This document shows, in pieces, positions 37,740 to 48,288 of a DNA stretch of 64,000 bases; the first letter of the stretch is position 1, and every line of letters begins with the position of its first letter. The DNA lies in assembly GCF_000373485.1 (NCBI RefSeq), contig NZ_KB891576.1:620001-684000 (forward strand), in the 5' to 3' direction. The notes under the pieces are model-generated. The model was not told the DNA's origin. It did not search any database and saw nothing but the letters and a program-made list of their open reading frames with translations. The position numbers and the translations under genes were made by a program. This DNA is from Dasania marina DSM 21967. Its GTDB lineage: Bacteria > Pseudomonadota > Gammaproteobacteria > Pseudomonadales > Dasaniaceae.

Positions 37740-38119
37740 GTCTCAGTACTCTCATCGTGTGCATTTCAACACCGTGTTATTCAAGCCTAACGCCATTAAC
37801 TCAGAGCTTGGCAAACAGCCTTGCCGCACTGCGGCATTTGCAATATCTTTATGATACGCAAATTTCAATCTTAATCAACAATAATGTATCACGTAATATT
37901 AATTTATTACTCCCTCAGCTAGCAGCAGCGCCCCAACCTTAGCGTAGAAAAATAATTTGCGGACTTGTTAATGAAATTAGCAGCCGAGATAGAAGAGTTA
38001 CTGCTAAAAAAGTCAGGCCATTAAGCCATACCTATATAAGGCACGGCTTAATGACGGGTTTAGTCCGTAACATTAGAAAAACGTTAAAAGCTACACTACA
38101 AAATAATAGCCAAGCCGCA
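37740..38119. promoter_or_regulatory. paaA promoter region with two candidate PaaX operators
   Basis: This 380-base gap has no gene. At 37848-37862 the plus strand reads TTTATGATACGCAAA, and at 37883-37897 the minus strand reads ATTACGTGATACATT, giving two TGATAC cores in opposite orientations about 35 bases apart. The first agrees with most of the E. coli PaaX box. A weak hairpin (CATTAAGCC/GGCTTAATG, 38019-38053) without a clear T-run lies just after the paaJ stop and may end that operon. Confidence 0.55.
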
Positions 38120-39340
38120 TTACACGCGCTCAATAATAATCGCTATGCCCTGCCCTACACCTATGCACATGGTGCATAGCGCATAACGGCCCTGAATGCG
38201 ATGCAACTGGTACATAGCCGTAGTCACCAAACGTGCGCCACTCATACCCAAGGGATGACCCAGCGCTATAGCGCCGCCATTGGGGTTTACCTGCGCAGCA
38301 TCATCCGGCAAGCCCAGCTCCCGCATCACTGCCAAACCTTGCGCGGCGAATGCTTCGTTTAGTTCTATCACATCCATATCGGCTAAACGCAGGCCAGCCT
38401 TTTCTAACACTTTGCGCGCCGCTGGCGCTGGCCCCATACCCATAATACGCGGCGCCACCCCCGCTGTGGCCATAGCCACAACTCGCGCCTTGGGCGTTAG
38501 GCCATAACGGCTGGCAGCTTGTTCAGAGGCCAGCAACAAAGCACAGGCACCGTCATTAACACCTGAAGCATTACCCGCCGTCACTGAGCCGTTTTCACGA
38601 AAAGGGGCGCGCAATTTACTCAAGGTCGCCAGTGTAGTATCGGCACGGGGATGCTCATCGGTATCCACCTGTAGTGGCTCACCCTTACGTTGCGGTATCA
38701 TCACCGGCACAATTTCCTGCGCAAAAATCCCATTAGCCTGCGCTGCTGCCGCTTTCTGCTGACTACTTAAGGCAAAGGTATCTTGGTCTTCACGGGAGAT
38801 ATAAAATTCTGCCGCCACATTTTCAGCCGTCTCGGGCATGGAATCTACGCCGTACTGGGCTTTTAATAATGCATTCACAAAGCGCCAGCCTATAGTGGTA
38901 TCAAAAAGCTCGGCCTTGCGACTAAACGCGGCATCCGCCTTGGGCATAACCATAGGCGCACGCGACATGGATTCAACACCACCGGCTATCATCAATTCGG
39001 TTTCGCCAGACTTAATCGAACGCGCCGCAAGACCTACCGCATCCATACCACTACCACACAACCTATTTATCGTAGCACCCGGCACTTCTACAGGTAAGCC
39101 CGCCAACAAGGCACTCATTCTCGCTACGTTGCGATTATCTTCACCGGCCTGATTGGCACAGCCATAAATAATATCGTCTACAGCATCCCAGGCTACGCCG
39201 GGGTTACGTACTTGTAAGGCTTTAAGAGGCACGGCACCTAAATCATCGGCGCGTACCGATGATAGCGCGCCACCATAGCGGCCTATAGGCGTGCGTATGG
39301 CATCACAGATAAACGCATCTTTAATGGTATTTTTACTCAT
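38120..39340 (-). CDS. paaJ: 3-oxoadipyl-CoA / 3-oxo-5,6-dehydrosuberyl-CoA thiolase
   Basis: Thiolase that acts twice in phenylacetate breakdown to release acetyl-CoA and succinyl-CoA. Catalytic residues are visible: Cys in [12 protein letters not shown], His in [14 protein letters not shown] and Cys in [11 protein letters not shown] use ATG 39340, preceded by GGAG; a TTG five codons upstream is unlikely. It is the last gene of the paaFGHIJ run. Confidence 0.94.
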   Translation of the reverse strand: MSKNTIKDAFICDAIRTPIGRYGGALSSVRADDLGAVPLKALQVRNPGVAWDAVDDIIYGCANQAGEDNRNVARMSALLAGLPVEVPGATINRLCGSGMDAVGLAARSIKSGETELMIAGGVESMSRAPMVMPKADAAFSRKAELFDTTIGWRFVNALLKAQYGVDSMPETAENVAAEFYISREDQDTFALSSQQKAAAAQANGIFAQEIVPVMIPQRKGEPLQVDTDEHPRADTTLATLSKLRAPFRENGSVTAGNASGVNDGACALLLASEQAASRYGLTPKARVVAMATAGVAPRIMGMGPAPAARKVLEKAGLRLADMDVIELNEAFAAQGLAVMRELGLPDDAAQVNPNGGAIALGHPLGMSGARLVTTAMYQLHRIQGRYALCTMCIGVGQGIAIIIERV

Positions 39341-39361
39341 TGTTTCTTGCTCCAACCGTTG

Positions 39362-39418
39362 CTCTAACTATTGCTTTAACTATTACGTTTACTATTACGT
39401 TTACTATTACGTTTATTA
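39362..39418. repeat. 12-bp tandem repeat between paaI and paaJ
   Basis: Three exact copies of ACTATTACGTTT follow one diverged copy (ACTATTGCTTTA). The array fills the short gap and overlaps the paaI stop codon region, so copy-number changes would alter intergenic spacing. Confidence 0.85.
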
Positions 39419-39865
39419 TTGTTCCGGTTCTGGCAGCACCGTGCCTCTAATGCGATAAGACTTGCCGCGAAAATACGCCACATCCTCACCCTGTTCATTA
39501 CTCACCGTTACGTCATACAAGCCGGTACGGCCTGCCAAGCTTTTCTCTGTGGCTACCGCGGTTAACAACTCACCAGCCAAACCCGGGCGCACATAGTCTA
39601 TGCTTACAGCCTGCGCAACCGTGCTAATGTTTCGACTATTACAGGCAAAGGCAAAAGTAGAATCTGCTAAGGCAAAAATAAAACCGCCGTGGCAACTGCC
39701 GTGTCCATTAAGCATATCGTCGCGTACTGTCATGCTTAGCTCCGCGCGACCAGGCGCTACACTAAGTATTTTCATACCCAAAGATTGGCTGGCATTATCA
39801 ACTTTATACATGCTGTCGGCGCAGGCCTGGGCCAACGCCTGTGGTGATAAATCGCTAGTACTCAT
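39416..39865 (-). CDS. paaI: Hydroxyphenylacetyl-CoA thioesterase PaaI
   Basis: Hot-dog-fold thioesterase that frees CoA trapped in dead-end products. The 149-residue protein contains the family signature NGHGSCHGGFIFALADSTFAFACN. It lies between paaH and paaJ in the standard order. Confidence 0.95.
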   Translation of the reverse strand: MSTSDLSPQALAQACADSMYKVDNASQSLGMKILSVAPGRAELSMTVRDDMLNGHGSCHGGFIFALADSTFAFACNSRNISTVAQAVSIDYVRPGLAGELLTAVATEKSLAGRTGLYDVTVSNEQGEDVAYFRGKSYRIRGTVLPEPEQ

Positions 39866-39909
39866 AAGCTACTCACTTTTATAGTTCACTTTATAGCTGG
39901 TCTTAGAAC

Positions 39910-41466
39910 TCACTCGTCATCAACTAGCTCATCGCTAAAAAAACGACCACCGCTATACACTTTTCGACACAACAAGGGCGAAACACGATAGCGATCTTCA
40001 CCGTAAATACTGCCTATATTGTCCAAGCTATCAACCACCCAAGCTAAACCAATAGCGTCTGCCCAAGCCAGTGGCCCACAGGGATAATTCACCCCGTTGC
40101 GCATGGCTAAGTCCACTGCGGCAGCGTCGCAAACTTGTTGATTCACTGCATCAGCGCCTTCATTGGCAAGCATGCAAACGGTACGCATCAATACCATGCC
40201 GGGCACATCATCGATAACAGAAACTGATTTACCTAAGGCCTGAAAAAACCCCACCGCTTTATTCAAAGCCTGCTCACTACATTGATCAGATTTAGTCAGC
40301 GCTATGCGTTGGGCCTTGTCATAATCTAAAGCCAAATCAAATAGCACGACATCGGCGTGATTATCCTCAGCGCTGCACTGGGTAGCCGTGCGACCATCCG
40401 TTAAAGCCAATCGCAGGCCATCAATTTCTATACCTGGCGAGTGATAATGGCCAGCACTAGCAACCGTGACACCCGCCTTTTCGGCTTGCGCCAATAGAGT
40501 TTTGGCAACGCCTAAATCACCGCGATAACGTATGGCTGTAGGAGCAGGCTGTGCACTAGCGGTTTGCGGCTGGGGTTTCGATGTGGACTGCTCGGCAGTG
40601 TCGCCATAGTGATAAAAACCACGGCCGCTTTTGCGCCCCAAGTACCCGGCGTTAACTAATTCTTGCTGCAGCAGCGAAGGCTTAAAGCGTGGATCTTGAA
40701 AATAAGCATCGAACACGGAATGGGTTACCGCGTAATTAACATCGTGGCCGATTAAATCCATCAACTCGAAAGGCCCCATGCGAAAGCCACCGCTTTCGCG
40801 CACGATGGCATCGATAGTAGCAACGTCTGCGCCACCCTCTTCTAACACCCGTAAAGCCTCGGCATAAAAAGGCCTAGCCACGCGATTAACAATAAAGCCG
40901 GGAGTCGATCTAGCCAGTACCGGTTTTTTACCCCAGCTGGCCGCAGTATCAAAAATACACTGCGCTACAGCGGGATCGGTAGCCACACCGCTAATAACCT
41001 CTACCAATTTCATAATGGGTGCGGGGTTAAAAAAGTGCATGCCCAAAAAGTTTTGCGGCCGCGACAAAGCCGCCGCTATAGACGTTACTGAAATGGAGGA
41101 GGTGTTACTGGCAAAAATAGTGCTAGCGCTGCAAATGCTTTCTAACTGCGAAAATACCTGCTGCTTAATCTCAAGCTTTTCCACTATGGCTTCCACCACC
41201 AAGGTAGCGGGCGCTAAGTCGGCAATGTTATCGCAGGGGGTTAAGCGACTCAGTAAAGCCTCGCACTCAGCAGCAGAGATTTTGTTGCGCTGCACCAGCT
41301 TTTGCAAGCCAGCGGCGGTGCGCGCTATGCCCTGCTTGGCCGCGCCGGCGGCAGCGTCATACAACAACACCTGATGCCCGGCTTTGGCGGCCACTTGCGC
41401 AATACCTGCGCCCATGGTGCCAGCACCTATAACGCCAACAATTGTCTCTATAGGCAGTATGCCCAT
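39910..41466 (-). CDS. paaH: 3-hydroxyadipyl-CoA dehydrogenase PaaH
   Basis: NAD-dependent 3-hydroxyacyl-CoA dehydrogenase. Rossmann motif GAGTMGAGIAQ near the N terminus, catalytic MHFFNPAPIMKLVEVI. At about 518 residues it has a second, C-terminal 3HCDH-like domain (GVNYPCGPLAWADAIG), as in Pseudomonas PaaH. ATG 41466 is used since AGAGGTG lies 6 bases upstream; the GTG at 41475 lies inside that site. Confidence 0.95.
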   Translation of the reverse strand: MGILPIETIVGVIGAGTMGAGIAQVAAKAGHQVLLYDAAAGAAKQGIARTAAGLQKLVQRNKISAAECEALLSRLTPCDNIADLAPATLVVEAIVEKLEIKQQVFSQLESICSASTIFASNTSSISVTSIAAALSRPQNFLGMHFFNPAPIMKLVEVISGVATDPAVAQCIFDTAASWGKKPVLARSTPGFIVNRVARPFYAEALRVLEEGGADVATIDAIVRESGGFRMGPFELMDLIGHDVNYAVTHSVFDAYFQDPRFKPSLLQQELVNAGYLGRKSGRGFYHYGDTAEQSTSKPQPQTASAQPAPTAIRYRGDLGVAKTLLAQAEKAGVTVASAGHYHSPGIEIDGLRLALTDGRTATQCSAEDNHADVVLFDLALDYDKAQRIALTKSDQCSEQALNKAVGFFQALGKSVSVIDDVPGMVLMRTVCMLANEGADAVNQQVCDAAAVDLAMRNGVNYPCGPLAWADAIGLAWVVDSLDNIGSIYGEDRYRVSPLLCRKVYSGGRFFSDELVDDE

Positions 41467-41520
41467 TAGCTTCACCTCTTAAAAAAATATGCTGATTATG
41501 TATCGCTTGCAACAGTACGC

Positions 41521-42312
41521 TTATTTACCTTTAAAAACGGCTGGGCGCTTTTCCATAAAGGCAGCAACGCCTTCACGGTAATCTTCTGTACGGCCGGCTA
41601 TGCGCATCAACTCTTTCTCTAACTCTAGTTGCTCATCGAGTGAGTTAGCAGTAGACGCTTTTAACGCGCGCTTAATTAACGACAAACCTTTAGTGGGCTG
41701 TGTTGCCAACTGTTTAGCTAGTGCTAGGCTGGTTTCCGCTAATTTATCATCGTCCACACATTGCCAAATAAGGCCCCAGGCTTCCGCCTGTTCGGCCGCT
41801 AACTTATCGCCCAATAAAGCCAAGCCCTTGGCTCTCGCCATGCCTACTAATCGCGGCAAGGCCCAGGTGCTACCGGAATCAGGAATCACGCCTATTTTAC
41901 AAAAAGACTGAATAAAACTGGCCGAACGCGCCGCCAAAACGATATCGGCAGCCAACGCAAAGCTGGAACCGGCACCGGCAGCTACGCCATTCACCGCACA
42001 GATCACCGGCAACTCTAAGGCCGTAATAGCGCGTATTAGCGGGTTATAATTTTTTTCTACCGACTCGCCCAAATCAGGTGCTTCATCACCCACGGTAACA
42101 CTGCGGTCGCCTAAGTCTTGGCCGGCACAAAAGGCACGGCCCTTACCGGTAATTAATAAGCAGCGTATGTCATCATTACTGCGCACTTCTTTTAATACTG
42201 TGCGCAGTTCTTGATGCATCTCGGTATTAAAGCTATTAAATTTTTCGGGGCGGTTAAGCGTTAGCAGCGCCACTCCAGCATCAATATTGAATTCAATGGT
42301 ATTAAAAATCAT
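41521..42312 (-). CDS. paaG: Oxepin-forming ring isomerase PaaG (enoyl-CoA hydratase family)
   Basis: A crotonase-family enzyme that converts the ring epoxide to the seven-membered oxepin-CoA. Motifs: GKGRAFCAGQDLGDR and GVAAGAGSSFALAADIV, with CKIGVIPDSGSTWALPRLVG. Four bases separate it from paaF. PaaG and PaaF are paralogues; assignment rests on the AGQDL motif and gene order. Confidence 0.93.
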   Translation of the reverse strand: MIFNTIEFNIDAGVALLTLNRPEKFNSFNTEMHQELRTVLKEVRSNDDIRCLLITGKGRAFCAGQDLGDRSVTVGDEAPDLGESVEKNYNPLIRAITALELPVICAVNGVAAGAGSSFALAADIVLAARSASFIQSFCKIGVIPDSGSTWALPRLVGMARAKGLALLGDKLAAEQAEAWGLIWQCVDDDKLAETSLALAKQLATQPTKGLSLIKRALKASTANSLDEQLELEKELMRIAGRTEDYREGVAAFMEKRPAVFKGK

Positions 42313-42315
42313 GCT

Positions 42316-43098
42316 CTAGCGTCCTGTGTATTTAGGTTTGCGCTTTTCAAGAAAAGCATTAATACCTTCATTGCGATCATCACTGCCTGCTAATATCGTG
42401 AACGCTTTGCGCTCATATTGCAGGCCCGCTTCCAGATCGATCTCAAAGGCTTTAAGTAAAACGTCTTTTGCTTGCCTAACCGCCAAGGCTGGCTTTTGGG
42501 CAATGGTTTGCGCCAGTTTCATCGCGCGCTCTATGGTCATTTCAGGCACGGTAACCTCAGCCACTAAACCCGACTGCTTCGCCTCAAGGGCAGAGATAAA
42601 CTCGCCAGACAACACCATCTTCATCGCCAAGGATTTACCCACCGCACGAATCAAACGTTGGGTGCCGCCCGCACCGGGTATCATGCCTAGGTTAATCTCG
42701 GGCTGGCCGAACTGCGCGTTATCGCCGGCAATAATAATGTCGGCATGCATGGCCAGTTCGCAACCGCCACCTAAGGCATAGCCATTAACTGCCGCAATTA
42801 AGGGTTTGGGGAATTGATAAATACGGCGCCAAATAGCCGGGCGAGTATCATTGAGCACCCCCACCATATCCAGCGCGGCCATCTCTTTTAAATCAGCACC
42901 GGCGGCGAACACCTTATCGCCACCGGTAAGCACCACGGCGGCAATATCATCATTGCTAGCGATAGCCTCTAAGGCCGTCGCCAACTCCGTTAACAATAAT
43001 GAAGTCAGCGCATTATGAGCCTGTGGCCGGTTGAGGCGGATAAGCTGCACAGCCGCAACGGGCGGCTCTAAAATAATCGTTTCATAAGATTGAGTCAT
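42316..43098 (-). CDS. paaF: 2,3-dehydroadipyl-CoA hydratase PaaF
   Basis: Crotonase-family hydratase. Motifs: VFAAGADLKEMA and GYALGGGCELAMHADII with GMIPGAGGTQRL, where the Glu residues for hydratase catalysis are kept. I use ATG 43098; a GTG three codons upstream is also in frame. First gene of the paaFGHIJ operon, with a candidate PaaX operator about 110 bases upstream. Confidence 0.93.
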   Translation of the reverse strand: MTQSYETIILEPPVAAVQLIRLNRPQAHNALTSLLLTELATALEAIASNDDIAAVVLTGGDKVFAAGADLKEMAALDMVGVLNDTRPAIWRRIYQFPKPLIAAVNGYALGGGCELAMHADIIIAGDNAQFGQPEINLGMIPGAGGTQRLIRAVGKSLAMKMVLSGEFISALEAKQSGLVAEVTVPEMTIERAMKLAQTIAQKPALAVRQAKDVLLKAFEIDLEAGLQYERKAFTILAGSDDRNEGINAFLEKRKPKYTGR

Positions 43099-43209
43099 AA
43101 ATTTCACTTCAATAGTTTATGGTTGCCGCTACAGTTCAGCCTGCTAATGGGTAAAACTCAGATCATCAGACTAACACAACAAGATACGCATATTAACAAA
43201 TATATATAT

Positions 43210-43224
43210 TTTACGTATCATAAA
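43210..43224 (-). promoter_or_regulatory. Candidate PaaX operator between paaF and paaY
   Basis: The minus strand reads TTTATGATACGTAAA, nearly the same as the site before paaA (TTTATGATACGCAAA). It lies in the 280-base divergent gap between paaF and paaY and could control both. The rest of the gap holds a short CACCxGAACAACA repetition near 43258-43290. Confidence 0.6.
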
Positions 43225-43377
43225 ATATACCCTAGTCTAGGCCTATACTGAAACAACACCGGAGCAACACCAGAACAACACTAGAACAACAGCTTTCACT
43301 ACCTTATAGCCTCTCAGCTAGGCTTTAGCTAAATAACTAACTCATGCCCATAGCAACAAAGTGAAAAAGAGAACGAT

Positions 43378-43974
43378 ATGCAGGTATACAGTATTGACGA
43401 CATCACCCCAGTCGTAGACCCCAGCGCCTACGTACACCCCACCGCAGTGCTAATAGGCGACGTGATTGTGGGGCCGCACTGCTACGTAGGCCCCAATGCC
43501 GTGCTGCGCGGCGACTTCGGGCGATTGATTTTAGAGGCGGGTGCCAATTTGCAAGACACCTGCGTGATGCATGGGTTCCCCGGCACTGACACCATCGTCG
43601 AACAGAATGGCCATATAGGTCACGGCGCGGTGTTACACGGCTGCCGCATAGGCCGCAACAGCTTAGTGGGCATGAACGCAGTGGTTATGGATAACGCCGA
43701 GATAGGCGAAGAATCTATAGTCGCCGCCGGCTCGCTGGTTAAGGCACAGTTTCAATGCCCGCCACGCAGCATGCTGATAGGCAGCCCGGCAAAAATCCTG
43801 CGCCAAGTTAGCGATAAGGAAATAGCCTGGAAAACACAAGGCACCCTGGAGTACCAACAACTCAGCCTGCGCAGCCAACAAAGCATGAAAAAAGTGCAGC
43901 CGCTAAGCAAAGTTGAGCCGGATAGGCCTCGTATTAACATCGAATCTGTACAGCCGCTGCATAAAAGCAAATAA
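43378..43974 (+). CDS. paaY: PaaY thioesterase (gamma-carbonic-anhydrase-like hexapeptide protein)
   Basis: A left-handed beta-helix protein with hexapeptide repeats ([38 protein letters not shown]). Metal-binding His residues are kept in CVMHGFPG and [11 protein letters not shown]. The family hydrolyses stalled ring-CoA adducts such as 2-hydroxycyclohepta-1,4,6-triene-1-formyl-CoA. Length 198 fits. It is divergent from paaF. Confidence 0.94.
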   Translation: MQVYSIDDITPVVDPSAYVHPTAVLIGDVIVGPHCYVGPNAVLRGDFGRLILEAGANLQDTCVMHGFPGTDTIVEQNGHIGHGAVLHGCRIGRNSLVGMNAVVMDNAEIGEESIVAAGSLVKAQFQCPPRSMLIGSPAKILRQVSDKEIAWKTQGTLEYQQLSLRSQQSMKKVQPLSKVEPDRPRINIESVQPLHKSK

Positions 43975-44014
43975 CAAAACGAAAAACCGCGGTGCTATCT
44001 AGCAGCGATGCAGC

Positions 44015-44329
44015 CTAAAAACGTGAAAAATCGCCAAAGCTGTATTGCGCCTGCACATCAGTGTAATTAACGATATCAGCATTTATAGCTTTACCCGCAG
44101 CGGCTAGTGCCGCCTTCATACCTTCCTGACTATCAAACACTAAATCGACGCTAGCAAAATACTGACTATCATCGCCAGGCTTAACACCTATATTTTTCTT
44201 TAAAAGAACATCCTGTAGGCCTAAAGGGCCAAATTTTTCTTTTACCAAGGCTAGGTGCGAATTTTGATAATAGTCAAAATCAAACCGTGCCTGCTCTGAC
44301 TTGGGGTAACTAACCGTTAAGCAATACAT
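44015..44329 (-). CDS. EthD-like small protein
   Basis: A 104-residue protein of the EthD/ferredoxin-like barrel type: YCLTVSYPKSEQARFDFDYY, then HLALVKEKFGPLG, and DLVFDSQEGMKAALAA. No catalytic role is clear; EthD proteins often accompany catabolic gene clusters. It sits convergent to paaY and downstream of paaZ, so it may be part of the paa region by location only. Confidence 0.8.
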   Translation of the reverse strand: MYCLTVSYPKSEQARFDFDYYQNSHLALVKEKFGPLGLQDVLLKKNIGVKPGDDSQYFASVDLVFDSQEGMKAALAAAGKAINADIVNYTDVQAQYSFGDFSRF

Positions 44330-44439
44330 ACTAAGCCTCTTACTCTTATATAAAATTTCATCGAACGATACTTATCAAAAAACATTTATTAAACAATATT
44401 AATCAAACAGTATTTATTAAAAAACACAGGCTAAACAAT

Positions 44440-44463
44440 AAAAAACCGCGAGCAAGCTCGCGG
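44440..44463 (-). terminator. Terminator of paaZ
   Basis: Stem CCGCGAG/CTCGCGG with loop CAAG, followed by a T-run on the minus strand. It lies about 30 bases after the paaZ stop. The 100 bases between it and the EthD gene are AT-rich, with repeated TTTATTAAA words. Confidence 0.92.
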
Positions 44464-44493
44464 AAAAATCGTATGGGGATACATACGATAAAA

Positions 44494-46539
44494 TTACTCT
44501 TCGCGGCGTTCTACCAGTGTCATAATGCTATACACCGCCACAGGTTCATCACGTTGATTGCGAACCTCTATATCCCACTCAACCACACCGGTTGCCCTGT
44601 CTTCGTCGGGGCGCCGGTCTTTTTTAATTTTTTGCTTACAGGTTAACCGCGCCTGTATGGTGTCACCTATCGCTACCGGCTCTATAAACCGTAGGTTTTC
44701 TAGGCCGTAGTTAGCGATAACCGGGCCGGGCGCTGGGTCTACAAACATACCTGCCGCCGCCGAAATAACTAAATAGCCATGCGCCACACGCTTACCAAAG
44801 AATGAGTCTTTAGCGGCCACTTCATCAAAGTGCGCATAAAAGTGATCGCCGGACACACAACCAAAATTAACCACATCCGCTTCCGTCAGCGTGCGTCTAT
44901 GGGTAATTAAGGTCTCACCAATCTGTAGCTCTTCAAAGTAATGGCGGAAAGGGTGTACATTGCTGGTGATCTGCTCGGAGCCAGGATTAAATTCTTTAGT
45001 AATCGCGGTTAATGTCGTGGGGCTACCCTGTATGGCGGTGCGCTGCATATAGTGTTTTACCGCCCTAGAGCCGCCCAACTCTTCACCACCACCGGCGCGG
45101 CCGGGGCCGCCGTGCACTAACTGCGGTAAGGGTGAACCATGGCCGGTAGACTCTTTGGCGCAATCCTGATTGAGCACCAAAATACGGCCGTGATAGGCCG
45201 CCGTGCCTAACACCAACTTAGCGGCCTCGGCATCATCCTTAGTGGCTATAGAGGCCACTAAACTACCGCGCCCTAACTTAGCCAAGGTAATCGCATCTTC
45301 AATGCTATCGTAGGGCATAAGCGTTGATACTGGGCCAAAAGCTTCTACCGCATGAGCTGATTCCGCCGTTAAAGGCTTATCGCAATACAATAGGGTTGCC
45401 GGAAAGAAGGCCCCTTTTTCTTTATCGGCACCCACTACCGCAAAATCCTGAGTGCCACCGTAGATTAATTCGCAAGACTGTTTTAATTGCTCAACTTTTT
45501 CCCACACATCCTTCATTTGTGAGCGGCCCACTAACGGCCCCATACGTACACCTTCAACAGCGGGATCACCTAAGGTGGTTTTCTGTAATCGCGCCTGTAA
45601 AGCTTCTGATACAGCCTCAACCCGGTTTTGCGGAATAATCGCGCGGCGTATAGCGGTACATTTTTGCCCGGCCTTTATCGTCATTTCGGCCGCAACAGCT
45701 TTAATATATAAATCAAACTCTGGTGTGCCGGGCTCTACATTAACACCGAGTATGCTGCAATTTAATGAGTCCGACTCCATAGTAAAGGGGATGGAGTTGG
45801 CAACAATGTTGGGGTGTGTTTTTAACATTTGTCCGGTGGTCGCAGAACCGGTAAACGTAACGACGTCTTGCTCATTAAGATGATCCAGTAAATCGCCGGT
45901 GTTGCCACAAATTAACTGAATAGCGCCGTCGGGTAAGATGCCAGAATCGACGATTTCTTTTACCATCACTTGGGTTAAATAACTGGACACCGTAGCCGGC
46001 TTTACAATAACCGGTACACCGGCAATCAAGCTGGGGGCGATTTTCTCTAGCATGCCCCAGCAGGGAAAGTTAAAGGCGTTGATATGCACCGACACCCCTT
46101 CTTTGGGTACCAGTATATGCCGCCCTATGAAGCTGCCATTTTTTGATAAGCGCTCGGCCGGGCCTTCAACTAAAAAAGTTTCATTGGCAAATTCACGTCT
46201 CGCTAGGCTGGCATAGGTGAAAACTGTGCCTATGCCCCCCTCTATGTCCACCCAGCTATCGGTGCGGGTAGCACCGGTCCAGGCCGACACTCGATAAAAG
46301 TCTTCCTTCTTTGCCATTAAGTGCTGGGCCAAGGCTTTGAGCCTGTTGGCACGCTCATGGAAGGTCATCGCACGCAGGGCAACACCCCCTTGGCTGCGGC
46401 CATATTCCAAGGCAGCTTTAAAATCTATGCCTGAGCTAGAGACCTCAGCCACTGCCTCACCATTGATCGCATTAAAAACCTCAACGCCCTGGCTCTGACC
46501 TTCAACCCACTGGCCGGATATATAACTCTGTAATTTCAT
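44494..46539 (-). CDS. paaZ: Bifunctional oxepin-CoA hydrolase / 3-oxo-5,6-dehydrosuberyl-CoA semialdehyde dehydrogenase PaaZ
   Basis: Opens the oxepin ring and oxidises the resulting aldehyde. The N-terminal aldehyde dehydrogenase domain (about 1-520) has catalytic Cys in AGQKCTAI and Glu in TMESDSLN. The C-terminal MaoC hydratase domain (about 535-681) has [15 protein letters not shown]. The start at 46539 ([11 protein letters not shown]) gives the usual ~681-residue length. It is transcribed divergently from paaK. Confidence 0.96.
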   Translation of the reverse strand: MKLQSYISGQWVEGQSQGVEVFNAINGEAVAEVSSSGIDFKAALEYGRSQGGVALRAMTFHERANRLKALAQHLMAKKEDFYRVSAWTGATRTDSWVDIEGGIGTVFTYASLARREFANETFLVEGPAERLSKNGSFIGRHILVPKEGVSVHINAFNFPCWGMLEKIAPSLIAGVPVIVKPATVSSYLTQVMVKEIVDSGILPDGAIQLICGNTGDLLDHLNEQDVVTFTGSATTGQMLKTHPNIVANSIPFTMESDSLNCSILGVNVEPGTPEFDLYIKAVAAEMTIKAGQKCTAIRRAIIPQNRVEAVSEALQARLQKTTLGDPAVEGVRMGPLVGRSQMKDVWEKVEQLKQSCELIYGGTQDFAVVGADKEKGAFFPATLLYCDKPLTAESAHAVEAFGPVSTLMPYDSIEDAITLAKLGRGSLVASIATKDDAEAAKLVLGTAAYHGRILVLNQDCAKESTGHGSPLPQLVHGGPGRAGGGEELGGSRAVKHYMQRTAIQGSPTTLTAITKEFNPGSEQITSNVHPFRHYFEELQIGETLITHRRTLTEADVVNFGCVSGDHFYAHFDEVAAKDSFFGKRVAHGYLVISAAAGMFVDPAPGPVIANYGLENLRFIEPVAIGDTIQARLTCKQKIKKDRRPDEDRATGVVEWDIEVRNQRDEPVAVYSIMTLVERREE

Positions 46540-46936
46540 TCGGGAATAACCTCGCTCAACGACACGCTTGCATCTCTGTATAATGCGCAAAAGTATATGA
46601 CACAAAATTATTACTTAAAAGCCATTTCTTGTGTTATATTTTTGCGCACTGATATCCGTTAACACAAACAAACACTCAATCAATGTAATTTATTCTTTAA
46701 ATATCAGTTAGTTAGTGACAATTCATCAAAAAAACAACACCAGTAATCTGAATGCTGAATAAAAATATAGATTCACTATAGGTATAAAATACTACTAGAC
46801 ATGAATCATAATAGTATCCGCACAGATAAAAATCACTGCCCGTGCCGTATCGGTAATAGCAAAAGTGAGCAGCGACACCGCTCCCTCATTGCCTATACTG
46901 CGCACTAGCATATAGTTAACTATAAAGAGGCAACTT
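46540..46936. promoter_or_regulatory. Divergent paaZ-paaK intergenic region with a candidate PaaX box
   Basis: This 400-base gap holds no gene. At 46798-46812 the minus strand reads ATTATGATTCATGTC, which matches the E. coli PaaX box at most positions, including the full TGATTC core. A ribosome site (AGAGG) precedes paaK at about 46926. The AT-rich centre could hold both promoters, but I cannot point to convincing -35/-10 pairs. Confidence 0.55.
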
Positions 46937-48250
46937 ATGAGCCATACCGAAGCCAGCAACAACAATAAAGATTACAGCCAGTTAGAGCCCATAGAAAAAG
47001 CCAGCATAGATGAATTGCGCAGCTTGCAACTACAACGCATGCGCAAAACCCTAGAGCATGCTTATAACAACTCGCCTTTCTATAAAGCACAGTTTGACGA
47101 GGCGGGTATACTCCCCTCTGATCTCAAGGAGCTTAACGACCTCGCTAAGTTTCCCTTTACCACCAAAAGCGATCTACGCGATAACTACCCTTTTGGCATG
47201 TTTGCCAGCCCCATGGATGAGGTAGTCAGAATACACGCCTCCAGCGGCACCACCGGTAAACCTACTGTAGTCGGTTACACCCAAAATGATATTGATACTT
47301 GGGCCGACGTAGTCGCGCGCTCTATACGTGCAGCCGGTGGTAGCCGCAAAGACATGCTCCACGTCGCCTATGGCTATGGGCTGTTTACCGGTGGCCTAGG
47401 AGCACACTATGGCGCTGAGCGCTTAGGCTGCACCGTAATACCTATGTCAGGCGGGCAGACTGAAAAACAAGTACAGCTTATCAAAGACTTTAACCCCAAC
47501 ATTATTATGGTTACCCCTTCTTATATGTTAAACCTAGCCGACGAAATGGAGCGGCAGGGTATAGACCCACATCAACTGAATTTACGCGTGGGTATTTTCG
47601 GCGCAGAGCCTTGGACCGACGCCATGCGTAAAAATCTAGAGCAGCGCCTAGGTATAGATGCCTTAGATATTTACGGCCTCTCTGAGGTGATGGGCCCCGG
47701 TGTGGCTATGGAGTGTTTAGAGACCAAAGACGGCCCCACCATTTGGGAAGATCATTTTTACCCGGAAATCATAGACCCAGAAACCGGCGAAGTGCTACCC
47801 GACGGCGAAGAAGGCGAGCTAGTATTTACCAGCCTCACCAAAGAGGCACTACCCATCATCCGCTACCGCACCCGCGACCTAACGCGGTTATTACCTGGCA
47901 CTGCCCGCCCCATGCGCCGCATGGATAAAATTACCGGCCGCAGCGACGATATGTTGATTATTCGCGGCGTCAATGTGTTCCCCAGCCAAATCGAAGAACA
48001 GATACTCGCCCTAGCTACGCTCTCCCCTCACTATCTATTAGAACTTAGCCGTGTAGGTAATTTAGACACACTACAAGTCGATGTGGAATCCTGCGAGCCA
48101 CTCGATGAGCAAGCAAGCGCAGTGATTGCCAAAAAACTGCAAGGCCGAATAAAAACGATGGTCGGAATTTCAACCAAGGTTAAAATATTTTTGCCAGAAA
48201 CTCTGCCTCGCTCTGAGGGCAAAGCTAAGCGGGTTATCGACAAACGCTAA
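46937..48250 (+). CDS. paaK: Phenylacetate-CoA ligase
   Basis: Activates phenylacetate to phenylacetyl-CoA with ATP, the entry step of the pathway. The 437-residue length is standard. Adenylation motifs: HASSGTTGKPTVVGYT (P-loop), YGLSEVMGPG, YRTRDLTRLLPG and MLIIRGVNVFPSQIE. Confidence 0.97.
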   Translation: MSHTEASNNNKDYSQLEPIEKASIDELRSLQLQRMRKTLEHAYNNSPFYKAQFDEAGILPSDLKELNDLAKFPFTTKSDLRDNYPFGMFASPMDEVVRIHASSGTTGKPTVVGYTQNDIDTWADVVARSIRAAGGSRKDMLHVAYGYGLFTGGLGAHYGAERLGCTVIPMSGGQTEKQVQLIKDFNPNIIMVTPSYMLNLADEMERQGIDPHQLNLRVGIFGAEPWTDAMRKNLEQRLGIDALDIYGLSEVMGPGVAMECLETKDGPTIWEDHFYPEIIDPETGEVLPDGEEGELVFTSLTKEALPIIRYRTRDLTRLLPGTARPMRRMDKITGRSDDMLIIRGVNVFPSQIEEQILALATLSPHYLLELSRVGNLDTLQVDVESCEPLDEQASAVIAKKLQGRIKTMVGISTKVKIFLPETLPRSEGKAKRVIDKR

Positions 48251-48258
48251 GCAAAAAA

Positions 48259-48288
48259 ATGGCCGCATTAACATGCGGCCATTTTTAT
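48259..48288 (+). terminator. Terminator of paaK
   Basis: Stem ATGGCCGCAT/ATGCGGCCAT with loop TAAC, followed by TTTTTAT. It starts 9 bases after the paaK stop. Confidence 0.95.

Noticed and set aside
37971-38024. Short frame MKLAAEIEELLLKKSGH
   Set aside because: 17 codons without a ribosome site between paaA and paaJ; could be a leader peptide but nothing supports it.
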